Part shown: piece by piece, positions 30,106 to 37,044 of the stretch
Position numbering within the stretch: the first letter of the stretch is position 1
How the letters are laid out: the number at the start of each line of letters is the position of its first letter
Assembly: GCA_003599485.1 (NCBI GenBank)
Contig: QZKM01000024.1
Coordinates: forward strand, 1-37,044
DNA: 37,044 nucleotides
Reading direction: 5' to 3'
Origin: Gammaproteobacteria bacterium
GTDB taxonomy: Bacteria > Pseudomonadota > Gammaproteobacteria > SURF-13
The notes under the pieces: model-generated
The model's database searches: none
What the model saw: the letters and a program-made list of their open reading frames with translations, nothing else
What the model was told of the DNA's origin: nothing
Position numbers and translations under genes: made by a program

Positions 30106-32125
30106 CGGCGTGATCCGTGTTTGTCGCCGGATGGCGGGCCTGTTTCAGCCATTGCAGCAATTGCGTGGCCGTCATGGGGTGGCTCAGGGAATAGCCCTGC
30201 GCATTGTCGCAGCCCAGGGCGCTCAGGCGTTCCAGCAGCTCCTTGTTTTCCACGCCCTGCGCGCTGACCTGATGGCCCAACAGGTGAGCGATTTCGATGG
30301 CCATGCGCAGCAGTACGCCGTTTTCCGCCAGCTCGGGATCGAGCAGGATGGCCCGGTCAATCTTGATTTCCTGAATGGGGAGCTTCTTGAGATAGGCCAG
30401 CGAGGCGGGCGCGGCGCCGTAGTTATCCATGGTCAGGCGCACGCCGAGGGCGGCGAGACGCTCCAGGATTTCCAGGTTGCGCGACGGGTCCAGGTTGAGA
30501 GTGCTCTCGTTGATTTCCAGACGCAGGTACTCGGCCGGTACCTCCCAGGCCGCGAGGCGCGCGGCAATCTGGTCCGGCAGATGCGGGTTGTGCAGGTTGC
30601 GCGACGAGAGGTTGATCGAGATGGGCAGCTTCACGCCCGCCTTACTCCAGATGTGATACTGGCTGAACGCCTCATCCAGCACCCAGAGCAGGAGCGGATG
30701 AATCAGGCCGGTCGTTTCCGCCAAGGGTATAAATTGCGCGGCGGGCAGCAGGCCGAGCTCAGGATGACGCCAGCGCATCAACGCTTCCACGCCTTGTATC
30801 TTTCTGGTCTTGAGATCAATTTTCGGCTGGTAGTGCAACTCCAATTGCTTATTGTTGATCGCCTGGCGCAGTTCCCGGCCAAGGATGAATTTTTCGTCGC
30901 GTGCCTGATCCAGCTGCGGCTGACTCAGGGCATAGCCGCATTCGGCGCGCTTGGCCTCGTACATGGCGAGGTCGGCGCGGCGCAACAGGGTCTCGGTGTC
31001 GTCGCCGTGATCGGGAAACAGGGCGATGCCGATACTGGCCGTGATATCCAGGGTGTGGCCGTCCAGTTCCATGGGTTGTTCCATCTGACTTAATATTTTT
31101 TGCGCGGCATGCGTTGTGTGCTGCACGTTGTCCACGTGCTGCAACACGATGGCGAACTCATCGCCCCCCAGACGCGCCACGGTGTCCGACTCACGCAGCG
31201 CGCCGCGGACGCGCAGCGCTACCTGCTGCAGCAACTGGTCGCCGGCGGCGTGGCCCAGCGTGTCATTGATCTCTTTGAAGCGGTTTAAATCCATCAGGCA
31301 CACGGCCAGACTCTCCCCGCTGCGGCGTGCCTCCATCAACGCCTGTTCCAGGCGGTCATCGAACAGCGTGCGGTTGGGCAGGCCGGTGAGCGGGTCGTGC
31401 AGGGCCTGATATTCCAGCGTCTCGCTCTTGTTGATGAGTTCACGGCGCATCATCTCCAGGTCGTCTGCCAGACTGTTCACTTCGGTCAGCGAAGTGGTTA
31501 CCTGGAGCTGCTCGCGCAAATTTCCATCCGCGATACGCTGCGCGGCGTCGCGCAGCCGGCGCAGCGACTTGGTGAGCAATGGCGCAAGCATCAGGGTTAA
31601 TGACAGGGAAAGAACGAAATAGGCAAGCGTGAAGTAGAGACTGCGTGTGTAAGTGCGCTGAATCAGTTCCAGTGTGGGGGTTTCGTCATAGCCCAGGCGC
31701 AGCGTGGCGCGCGCTTTGCCGCGCTCGTCATAAAGCGGGATGGCGAGGTAATACACGCCGTCATCGTGTTCGCTGAAGAAAAAGTCTTCCCGGAACTGTA
31801 TTTGCGCCAGGCGGCTTGCCTCGGGTTGAATGACGGCGCCCGTTTCAGTGATGATTTCGGCGTAGATCACATGGCCGCCCAGCACCGCGTCGTGCAGTAA
31901 TTGCCGCAGGCGCTGCTCATTCTGGTCCTGCGCCAGCAGGGAGGCGAACAGGTGCGAATCCAGGCGCACCTGGTTGACGAACTGGTTCTGGTAGCCTTCC
32001 TTGACGAGAAGCACGACGCCGGCCGGCAACATGGGGAGCATCAGGGCGTGTATGGCGAGCAGACCGAGCGTGAGCCGGCCCGTCAGACTGTTGATGAAAC
32101 GGGCTATTCCACCTGGCTTTGCCAT
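30095..32125 (-). CDS. Membrane GGDEF-EAL protein with degenerate EAL domain
   Basis: Predicted cyclic di-GMP protein of 676 residues. Layout: membrane segment about 17-41, periplasmic region about 42-160, membrane segment about 161-185, HAMP-like linker to about 237, GGDEF domain 240-400, EAL domain 430-670. The GGDEF motif is intact (RLGGDEF, 320-324) and an inhibitory I-site RESD lies five residues before it. In the EAL domain, EALMR (447-451) and KID (Lys588) are kept, but the usual DDFGTG is DNYGAA (Asn568) and AEGVE is AQGVE (Gln623), so phosphodiesterase activity is doubtful. I prefer ATG 32125; a GTG at 32176 also fits the frame. The start overlaps the PstS-like gene by 22 bases, which suggests the two act together. 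Confidence 0.9.
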   Translation of the reverse strand: MAKPGGIARFINSLTGRLTLGLLAIHALMLPMLPAGVVLLVKEGYQNQFVNQVRLDSHLFASLLAQDQNEQRLRQLLHDAVLGGHVIYAEIITETGAVIQPEASRLAQIQFREDFFFSEHDDGVYYLAIPLYDERGKARATLRLGYDETPTLELIQRTYTRSLYFTLAYFVLSLSLTLMLAPLLTKSLRRLRDAAQRIADGNLREQLQVTTSLTEVNSLADDLEMMRRELINKSETLEYQALHDPLTGLPNRTLFDDRLEQALMEARRSGESLAVCLMDLNRFKEINDTLGHAAGDQLLQQVALRVRGALRESDTVARLGGDEFAIVLQHVDNVQHTTHAAQKILSQMEQPMELDGHTLDITASIGIALFPDHGDDTETLLRRADLAMYEAKRAECGYALSQPQLDQARDEKFILGRELRQAINNKQLELHYQPKIDLKTRKIQGVEALMRWRHPELGLLPAAQFIPLAETTGLIHPLLLWVLDEAFSQYHIWSKAGVKLPISINLSSRNLHNPHLPDQIAARLAAWEVPAEYLRLEINESTLNLDPSRNLEILERLAALGVRLTMDNYGAAPASLAYLKKLPIQEIKIDRAILLDPELAENGVLLRMAIEIAHLLGHQVSAQGVENKELLERLSALGCDNAQGYSLSHPMTATQLLQWLKQARHPATNTDHAGGA

Positions 32126-32571
32126 AACGTACCGATGGTTTTTACACCAGGACTGGACTTCACCATATCCTCCCACATATAGCTTACCCTTCCCGGCTCG
32201 CCGCGCAGGGCTTCAAGCAGCTTGGCGCTGTCGGTGTAAACCGCCGGGCGCTGGCCGCCTATGCGGAACACACGCGCCAGCACCTGCCGCTCATAGTGAC
32301 GCGCGGACAGATGGATTATCTTCTGCAGAAACGCCTCGTACAGCAAAGGGTCGCCGGTGTTGAGCAATGGGACCAAACGTTCGCCGTCCTTGATCAGCGT
32401 CTCTCCCAGGAACAGCCTGCGCACCTCGTGCTGGGTGAGCGATGCGGTTTTGCTCTGCGCGCCGGTCACCGTCACCATGACCAGCGTGCGCTCCGCGCCC
32501 GGAACGGCGCCGGGCTCGGTCGTACCCAGCAACAGCGCCAGGGAGCAGACAATTGCAATACCCGCTCTCAT
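32104..32571 (-). CDS. Short PstS-like periplasmic substrate-binding protein
   Basis: 155 residues with an N-terminal signal peptide (MRAGIAIVCSLALLLG). The rest resembles one lobe of the phosphate-binding-protein-like (PBP) family: LTQHEVRRLFLGETLIKDGE, then RLVPLLNTGDPLLYEAFLQK and GRVSYMWEDMV. It is much shorter than a complete PstS (about 320 residues), and there are no ABC transporter genes beside it, so transport is unlikely; a sensing role with the downstream GGDEF-EAL protein is my inference. The ATG at 32571 overlaps the stop of the barrel gene as ATGA; a start at 32589 is possible but less fitting. Confidence 0.82.
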   Translation of the reverse strand: MRAGIAIVCSLALLLGTTEPGAVPGAERTLVMVTVTGAQSKTASLTQHEVRRLFLGETLIKDGERLVPLLNTGDPLLYEAFLQKIIHLSARHYERQVLARVFRIGGQRPAVYTDSAKLLEALRGEPGRVSYMWEDMVKSSPGVKTIGTLWQSQVE

Positions 32572-33650
32572 GGAAAGGCGGCGCTCCATTGAACGGCGAT
32601 TTCGCTGAACCGGTCGTCATGCGTTTCCACGCCGGCGAACTCGATCTTGAGCGCCTGCCGGTTGCCCAACTCATAGCGCAACCCCGCGAGGCTGCGTTTT
32701 TTGACAAAGTGCGGGAAGCGCCCGACATAGGGGTCATGGTTTTCGCCGAACGTATTTTCCAGACGGCCGTAGACCGTCCAGTCGGCGTGCAGACCGTATT
32801 CCACCTGCACGTAGCCGCTGGTAAACGTTCCGCGCTGCGTGCCGCCCGCGCCTTGCACGCGGTCATGCACCCAATACAGTTCACCAAACAGGCGCAACGC
32901 ATCATACTGCCACTGGGCGTGGGCGCCAAGCGTGGTGAGACGCACCTCGTCCACGCTGCTGACCGTCCCAGGCACGTAAGCCTGTTGCAGAAACAGGCCC
33001 AACTCTTGGTCGTGGGACTCGGGGTGATAGCTCAGATGCGCGCTGGCGACCAGCCTGCCCTCGTTTAAACCATCAAGCGGGGCGGGTTCCAGCTCATCCG
33101 CTTTCAAGGACGGCCCGGCGCCCGCGCTCAGCTTGTAGGCCAGCCCGCCGCCCTGCTCCAGGGCATGTTTGCCCTCCCAAAACAGCCCCGTGGTATGGAC
33201 GGGCAGTAAGCCGCCGTCATCTTCGTATTCCGTGATGCCGGGGCGGCTGATGCTTGTTTGCAGATAACGGCCGTGGTGGTACTGCGTGTTCCAAATCCCC
33301 AGCGGCGCATGGTGCTTGCCGAGCCAGAAAATATCGCCGGCGCCGGTGAACCAGCCGAGTTGCAACCGCTCTACCTCGGCTTCACCCTCCCCCAGGAAGA
33401 ACTCGCCCAGTAGGCGCCACTTTTCGCCCTGAGCGGTGTAGAACAAGTCCAGCGCGGGGCTGGTATCATCCTTTTCCTTCTTGCTTCCGTTTGCGAGACC
33501 ATGGCGATTGGTTACAGTGAGTTCCGGAAACAAGATGAACTCCGCGCGGGAGGGAGTAGGCGCGCCGAGCGCCAGCCAGCACAGTGACAGCATCAGTGCT
33601 TTGCACAGCGTGCGCTGAGCTTGGGTGAGGCATTTCTGCAGTTGGCGCAT
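32568..33650 (-). CDS. Putative outer-membrane beta-barrel protein
   Basis: 360 residues. The first 36 look like a long signal peptide (hydrophobic core ALMLSLCWLALGAPTPSRA), followed by AEFILFPELTVTNRHG. The rest alternates polar and hydrophobic residues with many aromatic-ended strands (LQLGWFTGAGDIFWLGKHHA, LFGELYWVHDRVQ, YVQVEYGLHADWTVYGRLEN), as in porin-like barrels. It ends VQWSAAFP, with Phe next to last rather than last. I do not recognise a named family and do not assign a substrate. It is the first gene of the overlapping cluster with the PstS-like and GGDEF-EAL genes. ATG 33650 has no clear ribosome site; an internal ATG at residue 20 would shorten the signal peptide. Confidence 0.75.
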   Translation of the reverse strand: MRQLQKCLTQAQRTLCKALMLSLCWLALGAPTPSRAEFILFPELTVTNRHGLANGSKKEKDDTSPALDLFYTAQGEKWRLLGEFFLGEGEAEVERLQLGWFTGAGDIFWLGKHHAPLGIWNTQYHHGRYLQTSISRPGITEYEDDGGLLPVHTTGLFWEGKHALEQGGGLAYKLSAGAGPSLKADELEPAPLDGLNEGRLVASAHLSYHPESHDQELGLFLQQAYVPGTVSSVDEVRLTTLGAHAQWQYDALRLFGELYWVHDRVQGAGGTQRGTFTSGYVQVEYGLHADWTVYGRLENTFGENHDPYVGRFPHFVKKRSLAGLRYELGNRQALKIEFAGVETHDDRFSEIAVQWSAAFP

Positions 33651-33776
33651 AGCTGGCTACCCGTGTGGTTTGGCCGCACGCGCTGGCACGGACGGCTGGA
33701 GAGGGGGGCGCGAGTCAACGGACTCACGTCCAGGACTGTCTGCTGCTTATTCTTGTGGCTGCCTCTATAATCAATC

Positions 33777-33852
<76 letters not shown>

Positions 33853-33866
33853 ATGCAAAATCACCT

Positions 33867-33895
33867 ATCATAGGCTGCCGCCTGGTAGGGGTCAA
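33867..33895 (-). promoter_or_regulatory. Predicted sigma-70 promoter for tRNA-Asn
   Basis: On the minus strand, TTGACC (33890-33895) and TATGAT (33867-33872) are separated by exactly 17 bases, close to consensus, and transcription would start a few bases before the tRNA 5' end at 33852. It is the best promoter match in the window by eye. Confidence 0.8.
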
Positions 33896-33928
33896 TAGCG
33901 GAACAGCTTGATGCAAGGAGATAGTGTC

Positions 33929-34240
33929 ATGAGGAAGCGCTTGCGCGTATTGCTTGCCTGTTTTGCCTTAAGCGGACTGGTGCAGGCAGACGCCCTAGTG
34001 AACATCAATAGCGCCAGTCGGCAGCAATTGGAGTCCGTGAAAGGGATAGGCCCGAAGAAGGCCCAAGCCATTATTGAATATCGTCAGAAGCACGGCAAAT
34101 TCAAGAGTGTTGATGAACTGGATAAGGTAGCGGGATTCGGCAAAAAGGGCGTCGAGCAACTGCGCGCGCGGCTGACGGTGGAGGACCCGGCAGGCGTACC
34201 GCCCGCGCCGAGCGCCATCCACGGCTGTTATAGCTGTTAA
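33929..34240 (+). CDS. Small secreted ComEA-like helix-hairpin-helix protein
   Basis: 103 residues with a signal peptide (RKRLRVLLACFALSGLVQA) and a double helix-hairpin-helix domain: VNINSASRQQLESVKGIGPK, then KAQAIIEYRQKHGKFKSVDE and AGFGKKGVEQLRARL. Such proteins bind double-stranded DNA without sequence preference; ComEA uses this in the periplasm for DNA uptake. The short version without a membrane anchor is common in Gram-negative bacteria. The start at 33929 is set by AAGGAG 8 bases upstream. The tail SAIHGCYSC has two cysteines of unknown role. It stands alone, divergent from the tRNA and followed by a REP-like repeat. Confidence 0.88.
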   Translation: MRKRLRVLLACFALSGLVQADALVNINSASRQQLESVKGIGPKKAQAIIEYRQKHGKFKSVDELDKVAGFGKKGVEQLRARLTVEDPAGVPPAPSAIHGCYSC

Positions 34241-34265
34241 GGAACCGCTGATTTATTGTCTTTTT

Positions 34266-34332
34266 TGTCATCCCCGCGCAGGCGGGAATCCAGTAAGTCA
34301 CTGAGCTATACGGGTTCCCGCTTTCACGGGAT
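34266..34332. repeat. REP-like double hairpin at the prmB 3' end
   Basis: Two hairpins, CCCGC-GCAG-GCGGG near 34273-34286 and TCCCG-CTTTCA-CGGGA near 34316-34331, are arranged as an inverted pair around a centre of about 30 bases. The left half (GTCATCCCCGCGCAGGCGGG) resembles the widespread repeat type with GTCATTCCCGC...GCGGGAATCC. The prmB stop (34324-34326, minus strand) lies within the right half. It occupies the convergent gap between the ComEA-like gene and prmB and may also end transcription. Confidence 0.75.
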
Positions 34333-35244
34333 GTGGTGGTGCGTGAGCTGCTCTGCGGTGAGCAGGAATACTCCGCCGCCGCCGCGCTCGAATTCCAGCC
34401 ATACGAAAGGTACGCTGGGGAAGCGCCGCGCCAGCGCTGCCTCGCTGTTGCCGACTTCCACAACCAGGATACCGTGCGGGGCAAGATAGTTGCCGGCCTG
34501 TTGCAGAATGCGCAGCGCAAAATCCAGGCCTTCCTCTCCGCCGCACAGCGCGGCTTGCGGTTCGCGCCGGAATTCCTGTTCCAGGCAGGCCATGTCGTCT
34601 TTGTCCACATACGGCGGGTTGCTGACGATGATGTCGTAACGTCGGCCGGAAAGCGCGCTGAATAAGTCGGATTGTATGGCGTGCACCCGCTGTTCCAATC
34701 CGTGGCGCTCGATGTTGATTTGCGCCACCGCCAGGGCCTCAGCGGAAATATCTGCTGCGTCCACCTCGGCTTGGGGGAAGGCATGGGCGCAGGCGATGGC
34801 GATGCAACCGCTGCCGGTGCCGATGTCCGCTATCCGGGTGACGCGGCCTTCCTCGATCCACGGAGAGAAGCCGCGCTCGATCAGCTCGGCGATCGGCGAG
34901 CGCGGCACCAGCACGCGCTCGTCCACGTAAAAACTCATACCCGCGAACCATGCCTCGTGCGTGAGATAGGGCGCGGGCAGGCGCTCTGCGATGCGCCGTT
35001 GAAGCAGTTCCAAGATCCTGCGTTTTTCGCTTTCCGTCAGGCGCGCGCGCAGGTATTCATCGGGGATTTTGGGCGGCAGGTGCAGCGCGTGCAGCGTGAG
35101 ATATGCGGCCTCATCCAGGGCGTTGTCGGCGCCGTGGCCGAAATACAGCCCGGCTTCGTTGAAGCGGCTCGCCCCATAGCGGATGAAGTCGCGCAGGGTG
35201 TGCAACTGCGCGAGCGCTTGCTCGAAATCCGGCGCGAGCGTCAT
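34324..35244 (-). CDS. prmB: 50S ribosomal protein L3 glutamine methyltransferase
   Basis: SAM-dependent N5-glutamine methyltransferase of the HemK family; PrmB modifies a Gln in ribosomal protein L3. The 306 residues match PrmB rather than PrmC: N-terminal [40 protein letters not shown], the SAM site [19 protein letters not shown] and the catalytic [12 protein letters not shown]. The chain ends [10 protein letters not shown], with the stop codon provided by a REP-like repeat. The start overlaps the lpxH stop by one base (TGATG). Confidence 0.94.
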   Translation of the reverse strand: MTLAPDFEQALAQLHTLRDFIRYGASRFNEAGLYFGHGADNALDEAAYLTLHALHLPPKIPDEYLRARLTESEKRRILELLQRRIAERLPAPYLTHEAWFAGMSFYVDERVLVPRSPIAELIERGFSPWIEEGRVTRIADIGTGSGCIAIACAHAFPQAEVDAADISAEALAVAQINIERHGLEQRVHAIQSDLFSALSGRRYDIIVSNPPYVDKDDMACLEQEFRREPQAALCGGEEGLDFALRILQQAGNYLAPHGILVVEVGNSEAALARRFPSVPFVWLEFERGGGGVFLLTAEQLTHHHIP

Positions 35245-35969
35245 CAGCCGGACAAAGGCAGGGTGGTAAGATGCAGGCCGCGCGCGTCGCAGCGCAATAC
35301 GCTGCCTTGCGCATACCAGTCGCCCAGTACAATACGTTGCGCGGCCCGGCCGTCCAGTTCAAAATCGTGCACCGCCGGGCGGTGGGTGTGGCCGTGTATC
35401 AGGCGCGTGACCCGGTGTTGGCGCATCACCGCCGCCACGCTGCGCGCGTTCACGTCCATGATGGCGGGCGATTTTGCCAGGGTGCGGCTCATGCTCTGCG
35501 CGCGCAGGCGGCGCGCGATGCGGCGGCGCAGCGCCAGCGGCAGATTCAAAAACAGCCGTTGACTGAAGCGGTTGCGCGCCAGGCGGCGGAAGCGCTGATA
35601 GCCCACGTCATCGGTGCACAAGGTGTCGCCGTGCATGAGCAGGGTGGGTGTGCCGTTGAGGTCAATCACGCTGGGGTCGGGCAACAGCCGGCAGCCGCTC
35701 AGGGCGGCGAATTTTTCGGCGATCAAAAAGTCGCGGTTGCCGTGCATGAAATAAATCGCCGTGCCGCTGTCATGCAGCGCGCGCAACGCGGAGATGACGC
35801 GCGCGTTGTCCGGCCCGTCATCGTCATCGCCCAACCAGGCTTCGAATAAATCCCCCAGTATGTACAAGGCGTCGCACTGCCCGGCCTGCCGGTTGAGGAA
35901 CTCGATGAACAATTGCAGGATGGCCGGGCGTTGCGCGCATAAATGCAGATCGGAAATAAACAGAGTCAT
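35244..35969 (-). CDS. lpxH: UDP-2,3-diacylglucosamine diphosphatase
   Basis: Fourth step of lipid A synthesis: hydrolyses UDP-2,3-diacylglucosamine to lipid X and UMP. It is a calcineurin-type phosphoesterase with the full metal set: [44 protein letters not shown] and [11 protein letters not shown]. Start chosen at ATG 35969 ([10 protein letters not shown]), 241 residues as in E. coli (240); the frame extends 9 codons upstream. It supplies the substrate for LpxB encoded at 16075, completing lpxA, lpxD, lpxH and lpxB in one window (lpxC is not here). Confidence 0.96.
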   Translation of the reverse strand: MTLFISDLHLCAQRPAILQLFIEFLNRQAGQCDALYILGDLFEAWLGDDDDGPDNARVISALRALHDSGTAIYFMHGNRDFLIAEKFAALSGCRLLPDPSVIDLNGTPTLLMHGDTLCTDDVGYQRFRRLARNRFSQRLFLNLPLALRRRIARRLRAQSMSRTLAKSPAIMDVNARSVAAVMRQHRVTRLIHGHTHRPAVHDFELDGRAAQRIVLGDWYAQGSVLRCDARGLHLTTLPLSG

Positions 35970-36024
35970 GGGCAACGGCGCCCATACGCGCGCCACCGGC
36001 GCCGTACGTATGGAATGAGAGAGA

Positions 36025-36690
36025 TTATTTCCTGGTTTTGGAAGGGGTTTTGGACGCGACGCGATTGGGGTTGGTCCCGGACGGCTTGTCCGTATCCAGT
36101 TCAGCTACGGCGGCCGATTCCGCGTTGATTTTGCCGATGACGATGGGGAGCAGCGGGGCTTCCTTCTCAAAAATGCCCACCGCGCCGGTGGGGGTGCTGG
36201 CGATGCGATCCAGCACATCCATGCCCTGAATGACCTTGCCGAACACGGTATAGCCCCAGTAGCCGGGTTCCGGGGCGTGGTGGTCGAGGGTCATGTTGTC
36301 GGCGAGGTTGATGAAGAACTGGCTGGTGGCGGTGTTGGGTTCATAGTCGCGCGTCATGGCGATGGCGCCGCGCTTGTTCTTCAGCCCGTTCATGGCCTCG
36401 GTTGCTATCGGCGCATGGGCAGGGCGGAGTGTGTAGTTGCTGTCGTAGACCCCGCCCTGGATGATGAAATCCTTGCTGACGCGGTGAAACACCGTGCCGT
36501 CATAGGCCCCTTCGCGCACATAGGTCAAGAAATTCTCCACGGTCCTGGGCGCCTTCTCGCGGTTGAGCTGCAATACGATGTCCCCCAGGCTGGTCTGGAT
36601 GCGTACGATTGGATAAGGGTCATCGAGCGGTCCGGCGTACAGCCAGGCGCTGAACAGCAGACAGGTTGCTCCGGCGACAAGGGTTTTCAT
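36025..36690 (-). CDS. Periplasmic cyclophilin-type peptidyl-prolyl isomerase
   Basis: Catalyses cis-trans isomerisation of proline bonds. ATG 36690 gives a signal peptide (MKTLVAGATCLLFSAWLYAG) with GAGG about 9 bases upstream, so the protein is predicted to be periplasmic, as PpiA. The cyclophilin core shows FHRVSKDFIIQGG, NTATSQFFINLADN and FGKVIQGMDVLDRIA. Total is 221 residues; a C-terminal tail of about 35 residues (DTDKPSGTNPNRVASKTPSK) is Lys/Ser/Thr-rich and not part of the usual fold. Divergent from gltX; lpxH follows 55 bases downstream on the same strand. Confidence 0.93.
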   Translation of the reverse strand: MKTLVAGATCLLFSAWLYAGPLDDPYPIVRIQTSLGDIVLQLNREKAPRTVENFLTYVREGAYDGTVFHRVSKDFIIQGGVYDSNYTLRPAHAPIATEAMNGLKNKRGAIAMTRDYEPNTATSQFFINLADNMTLDHHAPEPGYWGYTVFGKVIQGMDVLDRIASTPTGAVGIFEKEAPLLPIVIGKINAESAAVAELDTDKPSGTNPNRVASKTPSKTRK

Positions 36691-36760
36691 GAGCCGTACC
36701 TCGTTCTCGCTTTTTGTGCGGACACGCCATCCGGGTCCGCCGGAAATCGCCATTTGAAGC

Positions 36761-36766
36761 TATAAT
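36761..36766 (+). promoter_or_regulatory. Consensus -10 box just before gltX
   Basis: TATAAT at 36761-36766, with no good -35 box at the usual distance (36738-36743 reads CGCCGG). If used, transcription would begin about 36773, only about three bases before the gltX ATG. There is no ribosome site between it and the ATG. Confidence 0.45.
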
Positions 36767-36775
36767 TAATAGCCT

Positions 36776-37044
36776 ATGCCGCCCACTCAAGTCAAGGGTC
36801 AAGTCAAGACCCGTTTCGCCCCCAGTCCCACCGGTCACATACACATGGGCAACACCCGTGTCGCGCTGTTCAGCGCGCTGTACGCGCGCCATCACCGTGG
36901 CCTGTTCCTGCTGCGCATCGAAGACACCGATCTGGAACGCAGCGCGACGCGCTATATCGAGGCGCTCAAGGAGGATCTGCGCTGGCTGGGGCTTGCGTGG
37001 CAGGAGGGGCCGGAGGCGGGCGGGCCGCATGGCCCTTACCGCCA
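36776..37044 (+). CDS. gltX: Glutamate--tRNA ligase, 5' part only
   Basis: Charges tRNA-Glu with glutamate. Only the first 89 codons are in the window. After a short leader ([11 protein letters not shown]) comes the class I synthetase signature [20 protein letters not shown], whose HIHM replaces HIGH, followed by [20 protein letters not shown] and [20 protein letters not shown], all typical of GltX. The KMSKS motif and anticodon domain lie outside the window. The second residues of the motif (GN rather than GG) are a family variation and do not suggest loss of function. Confidence 0.93.
   Translation, partial: MPPTQVKGQVKTRFAPSPTGHIHMGNTRVALFSALYARHHRGLFLLRIEDTDLERSATRYIEALKEDLRWLGLAWQEGPEAGGPHGPYR

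Overview
The window is a GC-rich stretch of a bacterial chromosome, almost certainly from a gammaproteobacterium. The gene order glnD-map divergent from rpsB-tsf-pyrH-frr-uppS-cdsA-dxr-rseP-bamA-skp-lpxD-fabZ-lpxA-lpxB-rnhB-dnaE-accA, followed by tilS and pyrG-kdsA-eno-ftsB-ispD-ispF, is characteristic of that class, and the lipid A and BamA genes show a Gram-negative envelope. I cannot name a genus from the sequence alone.

Layout. Bases 1-3098 (minus): glnD (3' end cut by the window edge) and map. Bases 3130-29408 (plus): an almost unbroken run of housekeeping genes for translation (rpsB, tsf, frr), nucleotide supply (pyrH, pyrG), isoprenoid and undecaprenyl carriers (dxr, ispD, ispF, uppS), phospholipid and fatty acid synthesis (cdsA, fabZ, accA), outer-membrane assembly (rseP, bamA, skp), lipid A and Kdo (lpxD, lpxA, lpxB, kdsA), replication (rnhB, dnaE), tRNA-Ile lysidine (tilS), glycolysis (eno) and division (ftsB). 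Many junctions overlap by ATGA or a few bases. Bases 29557-33650 (minus): an overlapping four-gene cluster of an outer-membrane barrel-like protein, a short PstS-like periplasmic protein, a membrane GGDEF-EAL protein and an Smr-domain protein. Then come tRNA-Asn (minus), a small secreted ComEA-like protein (plus), prmB, lpxH and a periplasmic cyclophilin (minus), and the start of gltX (plus) running off the right edge. No stretch longer than 300 bases lacks a gene.

The genes are mostly textbook; the unusual content is in the repeats and in the accessory minus-strand cluster. At least five kinds of short repeat sit at gene junctions or inside genes: a multi-hairpin element in two copies (after bamA and after smr) with paired changes in its stems; a short element inserted in frame in lpxB and again at the 3' end of rnhB, where it is read in a different frame; purine-rich/pyrimidine-rich inverted-arm spacers before uppS and lpxB, with a related design before eno; a quasi-palindrome before tilS; and a REP-like element that supplies the prmB stop codon. 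The barrel/PstS-like/GGDEF-EAL cluster looks like a three-compartment sensing module, with an EAL domain that lacks two key acidic residues while the GGDEF motif and its inhibitory I-site are intact. That cluster is the best candidate here for a poorly described system. No CRISPR array, rRNA, prophage or transposase gene was seen.
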